Assembly (NCBI RefSeq): GCF_963675985.1
Contig: NZ_OY780958.1
Span: 1,488,001-1,552,000 of the forward strand
Length of the DNA: 64,000 nt
Direction of reading: 5' to 3'
From: an uncultured Roseibium sp.
GTDB lineage: Bacteria > Pseudomonadota > Alphaproteobacteria > Rhizobiales > Stappiaceae
Shown: piece after piece, positions 28,320 through 37,410 of the stretch
Layout: every line of letters starts with the position of its first letter
Numbering within the stretch: the first letter of the stretch is position 1
Translations under genes and position numbers: made by a program
Notes under the pieces: generated by a model
The model's database searches: none
What the model was told of the DNA's origin: nothing
Seen by the model: the letters and a program-made list of their open reading frames with translations, nothing else

Positions 28320-29636
28320 TTACTGCTTCAGAAGGGAAGTGAGCCGGTCTCCGGCGGTAACGAAGGGGGCCGGATCGATGGCCTCGTCGCTCTGGCGGAC
28401 TTCATAGTGCAGGTGCGGACCGGTGGACCGTCCGGTCGAGCCGACATTGCCGATGAGATCACCTGCAACGATGTGATCGCCTTTGGCGACCCGGACCTTG
28501 CTCAGATGTCCGTAACGGGTCACTAAACCGTTGGCATGGCGTATTTCGATCATTCTTCCGTAGCCGCCGCTCCAGCCTGCATGTTCGACGGTGCCGGAGG
28601 CCGCTGCGAAAACCCGCGCACCGTACGGAGCCTTGAAATCCATACCCGTATGCATGGCCAAGCGCTTCAGAAACGGATCCGTCCTCGGGCCGAATTGGCT
28701 GGAAATAGCCGTACTGCGGGTTGGGCGGGTTAGCGGAAGAAGACGTGCCCGGTTCTTGACGTTATGCAAGGCCTTCAAAACCCGTTCCGTGCGGGTGACG
28801 CGGTCAAGAAAGGTGCCGCCCGTAATCGGTACGAAAGGGCCGCCGATGGCGTCACTGGTCTGATCGCTCTTTCTTTTGATGAGGGTTACGCCCAGAGGTT
28901 TTGTTGCGGCAACGATCTTGTTGATTTGCTTTTCAGTCGCCACCGCAAGTGCGTCCAGTACAGCATCGCTTTCGCGGTCCATCGCGTTCAGATCATTTCC
29001 GACTGCTTCGAGTGCGGCCTGTTCCTCCGGATCGATGCCGGGCTTCAGGCCCAGCTTTTCGGATTCGGTGTCCGGTTCACCTCTCAGGCCGAGGGTTTTG
29101 ACCGGATCCTTGACCGGCTGCGGCTCGCCGCCCATTGCAGAGGTATCGTCGTCGATATTCGCAAGCGTGCCTTCAGTCCGCACCGGTTTCTCTGCCGGAA
29201 CAGGGCTTTGCGCCGCAATCCGGATGCCGCTTTCTTCCGCGCGGGCCATCAGCTCGGTCACGACCTGATGGCGTTTGCTCAACAACTGCTGGCGGCGGAG
29301 GAGGGTGGTTACCTGTTGTTCCACGCTTTCGCGATCCACCATCTGTCGGCTGCTAAGCCGTTCAATTTCGGATTTCAGACGGTCGATGCGGTCCTGGTAC
29401 AGCGTTTCCATCTGCCGGCGTTCGGCCTGGGCGGAAGCCGCAGCGTCATCGCGCATGAACCAGTAAGCCGTCGCGCCGAAGTAACCGAGGGACAACACCA
29501 CGCAGACAGCTGCCACAGCTATCAGCATCGCCGGCCGGACAATCAGCGTCGTGGAGTTGGTCCCACGCGTAATTGTGATGTGGGGGGTGGAGGTGGTGCC
29601 AAATCCTTGGCTGCGGAATTCCCGGTGCTTTTGCAT
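28320..29636 (-). CDS. M23 family membrane-anchored peptidoglycan peptidase/LytM-domain protein
   Basis: Predicted cell-wall endopeptidase. The ATG at 29636 (MQKHREFRSQG) gives 438 residues; a start 15 bp upstream is also open. Domain order: a short cytosolic segment, one transmembrane helix at residues ~36-62 (RPAMLIAVAAVCVVLSLGYFG), a coiled coil at ~75-150 (QAERRQMETLYQDRIDRLKSEIERL), a low-complexity linker, and a C-terminal M23 domain. The zinc motifs look complete: HTGMDFKAPYG (HxxxD), YGHLSKV and GPHLHYEVR (HxH). It could therefore be active, unlike EnvC-type activators. Its terminator side faces prfB. Confidence 0.9.
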   Translation of the reverse strand: MQKHREFRSQGFGTTSTPHITITRGTNSTTLIVRPAMLIAVAAVCVVLSLGYFGATAYWFMRDDAAASAQAERRQMETLYQDRIDRLKSEIERLSSRQMVDRESVEQQVTTLLRRQQLLSKRHQVVTELMARAEESGIRIAAQSPVPAEKPVRTEGTLANIDDDTSAMGGEPQPVKDPVKTLGLRGEPDTESEKLGLKPGIDPEEQAALEAVGNDLNAMDRESDAVLDALAVATEKQINKIVAATKPLGVTLIKRKSDQTSDAIGGPFVPITGGTFLDRVTRTERVLKALHNVKNRARLLPLTRPTRSTAISSQFGPRTDPFLKRLAMHTGMDFKAPYGARVFAAASGTVEHAGWSGGYGRMIEIRHANGLVTRYGHLSKVRVAKGDHIVAGDLIGNVGSTGRSTGPHLHYEVRQSDEAIDPAPFVTAGDRLTSLLKQ

Positions 29637-29726
29637 GGCCGCTGATATCACTCGTTACAGCTCGCTTGATCAGTGACCACGATTAGAAATTGGTAAGGTT
29701 AATAAATTGTCTTTCCGATGGGCTGT

Positions 29727-30572
29727 TTATCCGACAAGGCGGGCAAGAGGCTTGTAAAAACCGGGAGTTAGTCCTGCTTCCGAGCGGGCGCGATCGTTGA
29801 AGGGAGGCTTCAAGGCTCCCTTGAAATGGCGACGGACGTAAGCATGAAAGGCTGGTTCCGGGCGGATGCCGATTCTGTCGCACAAGAATCGAAACCACTT
29901 GGCTCCGAAAGCGACATGGTTTTTCTCGTCCCGATAAATCACGGCGAGCGCTTTTGCGGTCTCCTTGTCGCCCAGCGATTCGGCTTTTTCGATCATCGGC
30001 GGCGTAATATCGAGGCCGCGGGCCTCCAGAACGAGCGGTATGATCGCGAGCCGGGCCGCAAGGTCATGGCCGGTTTCCTGGGCGGCCTGCCACAAACCGT
30101 CATGAGCGGGGAGATCACCGTAGCGCGCGCCCAGCTTTGCAAGGCGATCCTCCAGCATGGCGAAATGCTTGGCTTCTTCCAGGCCGACCCGGACCCAGTC
30201 GTCGTAATAGGACCGGGGCAGGCGGGTATCCGCGAATCTTCCGATCAGGTCCCACGTGAGGTCAACGGCATTCAATTCTATATGTGCAAGCGAGTGGATC
30301 AGCGCCAAACGGCCGGCATCGCCGCCAAGCGCCCGCTTGGGCATGTCCCGGGGTGCCAGCAAGATGGGTTTATCAGGCCGACCGGGCCGATCGGGCATTG
30401 CGCCGTCCTGAAATGAACTGCCGAGCGACAATTCCCGCCGGAACCAGGCCCGGGCCGTCGCATGGGCAAGGCGAACCTTCTCGGAAGGAGCGTCGGCACT
30501 GACGATCGCTCGGGCACCGGCAACAAGTGAGTGGGGAAGGCCCGAGCGGTCGTCGGATTTCATGGACTGCAA
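29727..30572 (-). CDS. DUF455 family ferritin-like protein
   Basis: A 281-residue protein of the uncharacterised DUF455 group with a predicted ferritin-like di-iron four-helix fold. Recognisable blocks: PGRPDKPILLAPRDMPKR, HSLAHIELNAVDLTWDLIGRF (ExxH), DDWVRVGLEEAKHFAMLEDRL (EExxH) and YRDEKNHVAFGAKWF (ExxH). These are spaced as expected for a di-iron site. M1 (30572) and M4 (30563) are both possible starts. It is 35 bp downstream of the Bcp peroxiredoxin gene on the same strand, so a shared oxidative-stress role is possible (inference). The biochemical function is unknown. Confidence 0.85.
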   Translation of the reverse strand: MQSMKSDDRSGLPHSLVAGARAIVSADAPSEKVRLAHATARAWFRRELSLGSSFQDGAMPDRPGRPDKPILLAPRDMPKRALGGDAGRLALIHSLAHIELNAVDLTWDLIGRFADTRLPRSYYDDWVRVGLEEAKHFAMLEDRLAKLGARYGDLPAHDGLWQAAQETGHDLAARLAIIPLVLEARGLDITPPMIEKAESLGDKETAKALAVIYRDEKNHVAFGAKWFRFLCDRIGIRPEPAFHAYVRRHFKGALKPPFNDRARSEAGLTPGFYKPLARLVG

Positions 30573-30607
30573 CTCATGGACGGATTCTGAATGGTATCGG
30601 GCCGAAA

Positions 30608-31075
30608 TCAGAGGGCCTTCACGGCATCCAGAACGGCTTCGGCATGTCCGGCTACCTTCACTTTCCGCCAGATCTGGGCAAGTTTGCCATCGGCATTCAC
30701 GAGGAAAGTGGACCGTTCCACGCCCATGTATTTTTTACCGTACATGGATTTTTCGACCCAGACTCCAAAGGCTTCGCAGGCGATCTTGTCGGGATCGGCG
30801 GCGAGGCGAATGGTCAGATCGTGCTTCGCCTTGAACTTGTCATGCTTGGCGGCTGTATCCGGCGAGATGCCGATGATTTTGGCTCCGAGCCTGGCGAACT
30901 CCGGTTCGAGAGCGGAAAAGGCGATGGCTTCCTTGGTGCATCCCGGCGTGTCGTCCTTTGGGTAGAAATAGACGACTACAGGTGATCCACTCAGTGTGGA
31001 CAGAGAAATCTTCGAACCTCCATCACCCTCCAGTTCAAAATCAGGTGCCGAATCGCCGATCATCAGTTCACTCAT
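30608..31075 (-). CDS. bcp: Peroxiredoxin, Bcp/PrxQ type
   Basis: Thiol peroxidase that reduces hydrogen and organic peroxides. The second of two adjacent ATGs (31075) is best spaced from AAGGAAGG; the protein is 155 residues. The family signature YFYPKDDTPGCTKEAIAFS contains the peroxidatic Cys46 and the T/P of the active site. The resolving Cys that many Bcp proteins have five residues later (position 51) is Ile here. Another Cys lies in KIACEAFGVW. The enzyme may therefore act as a 1-Cys form or use a different resolving Cys. KSMYGKKYMGVERSTFLV is the typical Bcp block. Confidence 0.92.
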   Translation of the reverse strand: MSELMIGDSAPDFELEGDGGSKISLSTLSGSPVVVYFYPKDDTPGCTKEAIAFSALEPEFARLGAKIIGISPDTAAKHDKFKAKHDLTIRLAADPDKIACEAFGVWVEKSMYGKKYMGVERSTFLVNADGKLAQIWRKVKVAGHAEAVLDAVKAL

Positions 31076-31288
31076 CATGCCTTCCTTATGTCACACTTGG
31101 CTGTTTAAGCCATCTTGTGGGTATGCGTACATCTTTCGTTGGAATTCGCATTTTCCAGCATTTGGTACGTATCATAGAAAGGCTATCGTGCGGATCAACG
31201 ACGAAGCCTACATTCAATGACAGGTAGCTTGAAAGCAAGCGACATCTAACGGCCGTGACAACGGTCCGTCTCTGAGATTTCGGAATAC

Positions 31289-34200
31289 ATGGAAAAAGAG
31301 CCCACGCCCCGCAAAGTACCGAAACGTCGTTCGACATGGCTCCGACGGATCGGCCTCGTGCTTTGCGCGGTGGTCCTCATTGGCGCGGCATGGCTTGCCT
31401 ACCTGCTGAGCAGCGGGCCGGTGCACGTCCCCCTGCTTGCAGGCTTCATGTCGGACAGGGCCAGCAATGGTCCGGCACGGCTGACCATCGCCGATACCCT
31501 GATCGATGTTTCCAGTGGAGACGGTGTTCGGGTGATCGTCCGGGAAGCGCTTTTGACAGTGGCGGGCGAAGTTCCGGTTGAGGTGTCCTTGCCTCTGGTC
31601 GAAGCCCCCGTCGAATTCGGGGCTCTTCTGGGCGGAAAGATCCAGTTTTCATCGCTGACGATCGACCGGCCGCTGGTCACGATCGGGGTCCGTGAAAGCG
31701 GCGACGCGAATCTGCCCAAGATGAATCTGACGATGGAGGCGGTCAACCGGGTCAGCGATGTCGTCGAAGATGCTTTCTCCCGCCGCCAACTGGAACGGGT
31801 TTCGGTGCGAAACGGCACTGTTGAGGTTCAGGGAGCCATTGTCCGCAATTTTTCAGGCATCGATGCGGAGATCACCTGGGATCAGGAACGAACCATCCAT
31901 GCGAAGGCGGACGTGGCCGGCCGGGTCGAACCCTGGAAGATCGAATTCCTGCGCAAAGCCCCGCTCGACGGGAAGGACCGTTCGATTGCCATGGTCGTCG
32001 ACGGTCTCTCACTTGCCGATCTGGTGAACCCGGAAAAGGTGCCGAGAGCGGGAATGGATCTGGGCATTCCGCTGCAGCTGAAATTCGAAACTGGTCTCTC
32101 CGCAGACGGCGTGTTTCGCTATGCCAATTTTGTCGGCAGGGTCGCGGACGGCGTGTTTCACATAGGACCGACACCGATCCATTTCGATGATGCGGCGCTG
32201 TCGTTGATCTGGCAGGGAGATGATCCAAAAATCAGGGTGACCCGCTCCCATGTGATCAACGGAAATACCCAGATTTTCTTCACCGGGGAAATCGTGCCGC
32301 CGGTTGATGAATCCAGCGACTGGACGGTCGAGCTCTCGACCGATCTGGCCCAGCTCGGGTCGTCCGATGTGCCGCTGCCGCCGTTCATCGTCAACGAGAT
32401 GAGCCTGTCGGCACGATTCGAGCCGGCAAGCAGGACGATTTTTCTGGACAACATTTCGATCGCGGCAGGCAAGGCCAGAACCTATATGGTCGGTTCGGTG
32501 GAGCTGCGAGACGACGGCCCTTATCTGGCATTGGCGATCGACGGAGAACACGTGCCGGTTGGCCTTGCCAAGCATCTCTGGCCGATCACGGTCGTACCGC
32601 CGGCGCGCCAATGGGTCATCGAACACATCAAGTCGGGCATGATCGACGAGGCCAAGGCCGATATTTCCCTTCGTCCGGCTGCCTTCGATCCGAATGATCC
32701 GGAGCCGGGCTGGTCCGGCGATGACATCAAGGTCAACCTGAAATTCAGCAATGCGCGGATTTCTCCGGTCGGTGAAGTGCCGGACGTCTACAACCTTTCC
32801 GGCACCATGACCGTGGAGAATGAGGTGATGACCGTCCATGCGGGAGGCGGCCTTATTTATACGGGCAGCGGTGCTCAGGTTGGCGTCCCGGATGTGACCT
32901 TCCAGATCCGGCGTTTGCGGGAAAAGATCAACAAGCTGGGCGTTCTGGATCTGGAGCTGGTGGGCGGCGTTCGCGAAATCGGCCGGATCTTTAACAGCAA
33001 ACCCTTCCGTGTTCTGGCCAAGACCGGACTGACACCCGATGCTGTCTCCGGCGACGGTCGAACCTGGGTCCACGCTGAATTCCCGGTGCGCAAGGATATT
33101 GATCTGGACGCAGTGCAATGGAACGCGAAAGCGGACTCTTCCAATTTCAACCTGAACAAGCCTGTCCGCGGTCACACGATAAAGGATGCGGAAATCAAGC
33201 TGAGCGCCGACCGGCGGCAGGTCGCCATTACCGGTAAGGGCATTCTTGACGGTTTGCCGGCCGACATCGACCTCTTGATCCCACTGGGGGATTCCGGTGT
33301 GAAGGGCCGTCAAGGCGTTGTCCTCAATGTAACCGCCAAACAGCTCAGGAAGAATGGTGTTGATCTGACGGCCTTGCTTGATGGCCCGATGACGTTGGTC
33401 GTCGACGATACAAATGGCGGCCAGACCTTCAATGTCGACCTGACGAAGACGGTTGTCCGACTGGATGCGCTCGGCTGGACGAAAGCTGCCGGGGTTCCCG
33501 CCACGGCGGAATTCCTGGTCAAGACCGGCGATCAGGGCTACAACGTTCAGGACTTCGCCCTTCGGTCGGACGGTGTCGATGTCAATGGGTCGATGACGGT
33601 GTCCAAGGCCGGAGACCTGGAGACGGCCTCGTTCGCGACGTTCCAGTTGAGGGCGGGCGACGAAGCCTCCGTCAGCGTTCAAAGGACAAAGAGCGGCCGG
33701 TACAAGGTCGCGATGATCGGTAATTCCTTTGATGCCAGGGGGCTGATCCGTGAGGTCCGCAAACCATCGACGGGAACCGGCGGCCAGGCTGACACAGGCT
33801 TGATCAAGGGACTTTCGGTAACGGCCAGCCTGGGCCGGGTGACGGGCTTTAATGGCGTTCGACTCAACGATTTTGTCGGGCTGATCGAGGCCGACACAAA
33901 CGGCGTAACCAAGGCCGATGTGAGTGGTTCGCTCGATGGCCGGTCGCCGTTCAAGTTTTCCCTTAAACCGGCGGGAACCGGCAAGGTGGCGGATGGTGAT
34001 TTCGGTGACGCCGGCGCCACGCTCAAATTCCTCGATCTTTATGAACGCATGCGTGGCGGACGGGGGAAGTTGCGCGTCAACATGTACGACACAAAAACCT
34101 GGGACGGCAGTTTCAAGGTCCGGGAGCTTTCCATCACCGAGGATCCGGCGCTGAAGCGGTTAAGTTCCGACCCAAGCGTGTTGCGATCGCAGCTCCGGAA

Positions 34201-34582
34201 TGATGGTGGTTTCCGCTTGCCGGCCACCGCCCGAAAAGGGGAATCGTCGTTCCAGACGCTCGATATCCTTTTTACCCGCGCCGGCGACATTCTGACGATC
34301 CACAAGGGAGGACTGAAGGGAGCGGTTTTCGGCGGGACCGTGTCGGGCACCGTCAATCTGGCGTCTCAGGCGATAGACTTGACCGGGACATTTGTTCCGA
34401 TTTTCGCGCTCAACAACATCTTCGCCAAGATCCCGATCCTCGGGTTCGCCCTGGGCGGGGGATCGGGGGAAGGTCTTATCGGTGTGACCTACCGGGTAAC
34501 CGGTGACCTGTCCGACCCCAAGCTGTCGGTCAATCCGATTTCTGCGATCGCGCCCGGCATTTTCCGCAAGATGTTCCAGTAA
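31289..34582 (+). CDS. Large AsmA/YhdP-like membrane-anchored periplasmic protein (DUF3971)
   Basis: A 1097-residue protein with a short cytosolic N-terminus, one transmembrane helix at residues ~18-42 (WLRRIGLVLCAVVLIGAAWLAYLL), and a long beta-rich periplasmic body. The DUF3971-type region (ITVVPPARQWVIEHIKSGMID around residue 435) and the C-terminal AsmA-like block (GDILTIHKGGLKGAVFGGTVSGTVNLASQAIDLTGTF-like order, ending NPISAIAPGIFRKMF) match the YhdP/TamB/AsmA group. In E. coli, YhdP moves phospholipids to the outer membrane. It seems monocistronic, ending in a terminator shared with tyrS. Confidence 0.85.
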   Translation: MEKEPTPRKVPKRRSTWLRRIGLVLCAVVLIGAAWLAYLLSSGPVHVPLLAGFMSDRASNGPARLTIADTLIDVSSGDGVRVIVREALLTVAGEVPVEVSLPLVEAPVEFGALLGGKIQFSSLTIDRPLVTIGVRESGDANLPKMNLTMEAVNRVSDVVEDAFSRRQLERVSVRNGTVEVQGAIVRNFSGIDAEITWDQERTIHAKADVAGRVEPWKIEFLRKAPLDGKDRSIAMVVDGLSLADLVNPEKVPRAGMDLGIPLQLKFETGLSADGVFRYANFVGRVADGVFHIGPTPIHFDDAALSLIWQGDDPKIRVTRSHVINGNTQIFFTGEIVPPVDESSDWTVELSTDLAQLGSSDVPLPPFIVNEMSLSARFEPASRTIFLDNISIAAGKARTYMVGSVELRDDGPYLALAIDGEHVPVGLAKHLWPITVVPPARQWVIEHIKSGMIDEAKADISLRPAAFDPNDPEPGWSGDDIKVNLKFSNARISPVGEVPDVYNLSGTMTVENEVMTVHAGGGLIYTGSGAQVGVPDVTFQIRRLREKINKLGVLDLELVGGVREIGRIFNSKPFRVLAKTGLTPDAVSGDGRTWVHAEFPVRKDIDLDAVQWNAKADSSNFNLNKPVRGHTIKDAEIKLSADRRQVAITGKGILDGLPADIDLLIPLGDSGVKGRQGVVLNVTAKQLRKNGVDLTALLDGPMTLVVDDTNGGQTFNVDLTKTVVRLDALGWTKAAGVPATAEFLVKTGDQGYNVQDFALRSDGVDVNGSMTVSKAGDLETASFATFQLRAGDEASVSVQRTKSGRYKVAMIGNSFDARGLIREVRKPSTGTGGQADTGLIKGLSVTASLGRVTGFNGVRLNDFVGLIEADTNGVTKADVSGSLDGRSPFKFSLKPAGTGKVADGDFGDAGATLKFLDLYERMRGGRGKLRVNMYDTKTWDGSFKVRELSITEDPALKRLSSDPSVLRSQLRNDGGFRLPATARKGESSFQTLDILFTRAGDILTIHKGGLKGAVFGGTVSGTVNLASQAIDLTGTFVPIFALNNIFAKIPILGFALGGGSGEGLIGVTYRVTGDLSDPKLSVNPISAIAPGIFRKMFQ

Positions 34583-34585
34583 CGA

Positions 34586-34615
34586 CAAAAGGCCGGGACA
34601 TTGTCCGGCCCTTTG
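34586..34615. terminator. Bidirectional terminator between the AsmA-like gene and tyrS
   Basis: AAAAGGCCGG and CCGGCCCTTT flank a short loop (GACATTGT); it works on both strands for the two convergent genes. Confidence 0.8.
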
Positions 34616-34640
34616 TCTCAGAAAGCGTTTCGCGGCCGGT

Positions 34641-35894
34641 TTATACGGGCTGCATAAGGACGTGTTTCTTCTTGCCGAGCGAGAGCTTGATCACGCCATC
34701 CGCGGTCAGATCGTTCAAGTCGAGTTGACGCTTGTCGTTCTGCTCGGCCTTGTCGTTGATCCTGACCGCGCCGCCCTTGATGTTGCGACGGACGTCGCCG
34801 TTGGAGGCGCACAGACCGGCGGTCACAAAGGCGGTCAGAATGCCCAACCCCGCTTCGAGATCGGCCTTCGGGATTTCGACGGTCGGCAGGCCTTCGGCCA
34901 TTTCGCCTTGTTCGAAAGCCTTGCGGGCGGTTTCCGCTGCAGCCTCCGCCTTTTCCCGTCCGTGAATGAGTGCGGTCGCTTCCGTTGCCAGTATCTTCTT
35001 CGCCTCGTTGATTTCCGACCCTTCCAGGGCCGCGAGCCGGGCGATTTCATCCATCGGCAGCACGGTAAAGAGCTTCAGGAACCGTTCCACATCGGCATCT
35101 TCGGTATTGCGCCAATACTGCCAGTAATCATAGGAGGAAAGCTGCTCATCGTTGAGCCAGACAGCGCCGCCGGCGGTCTTGCCCATCTTTGCACCGGACG
35201 CGGTGGTCAGTAGCGGAGAGGTCAGGGCGAAAACGTCCACGCTTTCGAGGCGGCGGGTGATGTCGACGCCGGAAAGAATATTGCCCCATTGGTCGGAGCC
35301 GCCCATCTGCAGTCGGCAGCCGGTGCGCCGATAGATCTCCAGATAGTCGTAGCCCTGCAGGAGCATGTAGTTGAATTCGAGGAAGGACAGATGCTGTTCG
35401 CGCTCCAGGCGCAGGCGGACGCTGTCGCGCTGAATCATCTGGTTGACGGAGAAATGCCGGCCGACATCACGCAGGAACTCGACGTAGTTGAGCTTCAGCA
35501 GCCAATCGGCGTTGTCCATCATAAGGGCATCGGTCGGACCGTCACCGAAAGTCAGGAGCTTTTCAAAGACCTTGCGAATGCCCGCCTTGTTCGCCTCGAT
35601 GTCGTCTTCGGTCAGAAGCCTGCGGCTTTCGTCCTTGCCGGAAGGGTCGCCCACGCGGGTGGTGCCGGAGCCCATGAGGGTAATCGGACGGTGGCCGGTC
35701 TGCTGGAACCAGTAGAGCATCATGATCGGCACGAGCGAGCCGGCATGCAGGCTTGGAGCGGTGCAGTCGAAGCCGATATAGGCGGTGACCGTCTCCTTTG
35801 CGCAGAGTTCGTCGAGACCCTGGGGATCGGAAATCTGATGGATGAACCCGCGTTCCGAAAGGGTCTTTAAAAACTCCGATTTGAATTCGCTCAT
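34641..35894 (-). CDS. tyrS: Tyrosyl-tRNA synthetase
   Basis: Class Ic synthetase that charges tRNA-Tyr, 417 residues. The HIGH-like motif is LHAGS at residues 49-53 in [20 protein letters not shown]. The KMSKS equivalent is KMGKT at 236-240 ([15 protein letters not shown]), as usual for TyrRS. Tyrosine-binding [11 protein letters not shown] is near 196-206. A C-terminal S4 RNA-binding domain ([23 protein letters not shown]) is complete. The ATG at 35894 agrees with family N-termini. It is transcribed away from the unrecognised membrane protein, with 210 bp between. Confidence 0.97.
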   Translation of the reverse strand: MSEFKSEFLKTLSERGFIHQISDPQGLDELCAKETVTAYIGFDCTAPSLHAGSLVPIMMLYWFQQTGHRPITLMGSGTTRVGDPSGKDESRRLLTEDDIEANKAGIRKVFEKLLTFGDGPTDALMMDNADWLLKLNYVEFLRDVGRHFSVNQMIQRDSVRLRLEREQHLSFLEFNYMLLQGYDYLEIYRRTGCRLQMGGSDQWGNILSGVDITRRLESVDVFALTSPLLTTASGAKMGKTAGGAVWLNDEQLSSYDYWQYWRNTEDADVERFLKLFTVLPMDEIARLAALEGSEINEAKKILATEATALIHGREKAEAAAETARKAFEQGEMAEGLPTVEIPKADLEAGLGILTAFVTAGLCASNGDVRRNIKGGAVRINDKAEQNDKRQLDLNDLTADGVIKLSLGKKKHVLMQPV

Positions 35895-36104
35895 TTTCCG
35901 GTTCCGTGTCGTGCTTGCTTGAGGCGTCTTGCGCCGTCCGTTGTTTTCCCGGGCTCCCTATATCGGAAGTGGCGTTGAATTTCACGAAAGAAGAGGAAAA
36001 TTTTGGTCTCCTGTTTTCTGAGTCGGAAAATTCGACGACAAACGGCGGATGATTGACCAAAGCGCGTTTACATCTGGAGAAGTCGGATCACTACGGAACA
36101 TCTG

Positions 36105-37280
36105 TTGAAACGGATCGTCGTCTATTGTCCTGGATACGATTTACGCACGGTTAGCCAGAGCTTTGCGCTCATAAAGTCGGAATTTCAAAACTTTCTGAAA
36201 ATCAGACAAGTCAATGGGTCGATTTCGCCTGCCGATGTCGCATCGGATCACGAACGTGGCGATGCGACATGGGTCGGTCGAGTGGACTGGCCGGAAGGAA
36301 CGGTTGAAACGCGGTTTGTGCAACTGGGCTGGCGGGACGTGATCAGGCCCGACTTCGAAAGGAGCTGGTTTCGCCTGATGATCGACGCGCTCTGGTCATT
36401 TTATCGCTATGCGCGTTCCGGTGGATATGGCGCTGTGATCAAAAGCAATTGGGCGCACAGCATCTTCTGCTTTTATCCTGCGGTCGGCTTTGCCCTCTTT
36501 TGCGCAGCCAGTCTTGTTCCGCCAGTCCTTTTGGCGCCTGTTATCCTGGAGGCTGCCGGCGCGCTCCTTCCAATCAGGACAGCAGGGTTGCTTTCCTGGG
36601 GCATCCTGCTCGCAGGAAGCGGGCTATGGGTTGCAGGCGTTTATCGTTTCTCCCGGCTGATCGAACCCTGGACCTATTTCTGGTATCTGGTGAACAGCTG
36701 GTATTTCATGGCGAGGCTCGCGCGAAATGCGCATCCGGAGATGCAGGCACGTATCGAGGAATTTGCCGATAGCATCGTTGCACTCAGCGAACAGGCAGAT
36801 GAAGAGGAAGAGCTGGTCGTTGTCTCGCACAGCTGCGGGACGTTCGTCGCCATCTATATTCTTGCCGCCGTCTTGCGGCGGAATCCGGATATCGGAAAAC
36901 GTGCCGGCGGGTTCGCATTTGTCACACTTGGACCGGCATTCGAGTGCCTTGGCGGTTTCGGGGCTGAGCGAGGGTTCGGTCAGGCGATGGCCGAAGTCGC
37001 CAAGGCCGGAGTGGACTGGACAGATATCTACGGACCTCAGGATATCGTTTGCGGCGGGAGAACGTCTCCTGTGGCAAGATATGCTCCGAAGACGGACATG
37101 GTCTGTGCGGCAAGGGAACCTAGGCGGTTCAGTGTCTGCATTCCGGACCGGATGCCCGCGGAGAAATTGCGGTATCTGCGATTTCGGTTTTTCCGGCTGC
37201 ATTTCTGCTACTTCCTGGCCTCACGCAGGCCCGACCTTTTCGACGTTACAGGCTCATGCTTGGTCCCGAGCCGGCCGTAA
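36105..37280 (+). CDS. Unrecognised membrane protein with a serine-hydrolase-like SHSCG motif
   Basis: A 391-residue protein that I do not recognise. The open frame starts at a TTG at 36105 with a weak ACGGAAC ribosome site. The first strand MKRIVVYCPGYDLR looks like the start of an alpha/beta hydrolase fold (xxPGY, possible oxyanion loop). Residues ~115-155 and ~161-180 hold three hydrophobic helices. At 238-250, VVVSHSCGTFVAI resembles the nucleophile elbow G-x-S-x-G with the first Gly replaced by Ser (S243 candidate nucleophile). The second half is Cys-rich for a cytosolic protein. Function unknown; a membrane lipase or esterase is only a guess. No operon partner. Confidence 0.7.
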   Translation: MKRIVVYCPGYDLRTVSQSFALIKSEFQNFLKIRQVNGSISPADVASDHERGDATWVGRVDWPEGTVETRFVQLGWRDVIRPDFERSWFRLMIDALWSFYRYARSGGYGAVIKSNWAHSIFCFYPAVGFALFCAASLVPPVLLAPVILEAAGALLPIRTAGLLSWGILLAGSGLWVAGVYRFSRLIEPWTYFWYLVNSWYFMARLARNAHPEMQARIEEFADSIVALSEQADEEEELVVVSHSCGTFVAIYILAAVLRRNPDIGKRAGGFAFVTLGPAFECLGGFGAERGFGQAMAEVAKAGVDWTDIYGPQDIVCGGRTSPVARYAPKTDMVCAAREPRRFSVCIPDRMPAEKLRYLRFRFFRLHFCYFLASRRPDLFDVTGSCLVPSRP

Positions 37281-37358
37281 GACAGCTTCAGGTATGGGCT
37301 GATCACAAGGGATAGACATGGCCGGCCATTGGCGAGCAGCCAACGATGTCGGAGATAA

Positions 37359-37391
37359 CAAAAAGGCCGGGCAAGATGCCCGGCCTTTCCG
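37359..37391 (-). terminator. Intrinsic terminator of glnA
   Basis: On the minus strand AAAGGCCGGGC pairs with GCCCGGCCTTTTTG around a 5-base loop. It is 20 bp after the glnA stop. Confidence 0.9.
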
Positions 37392-37410
37392 TTTCCATCC
37401 GTCAGAAGGA

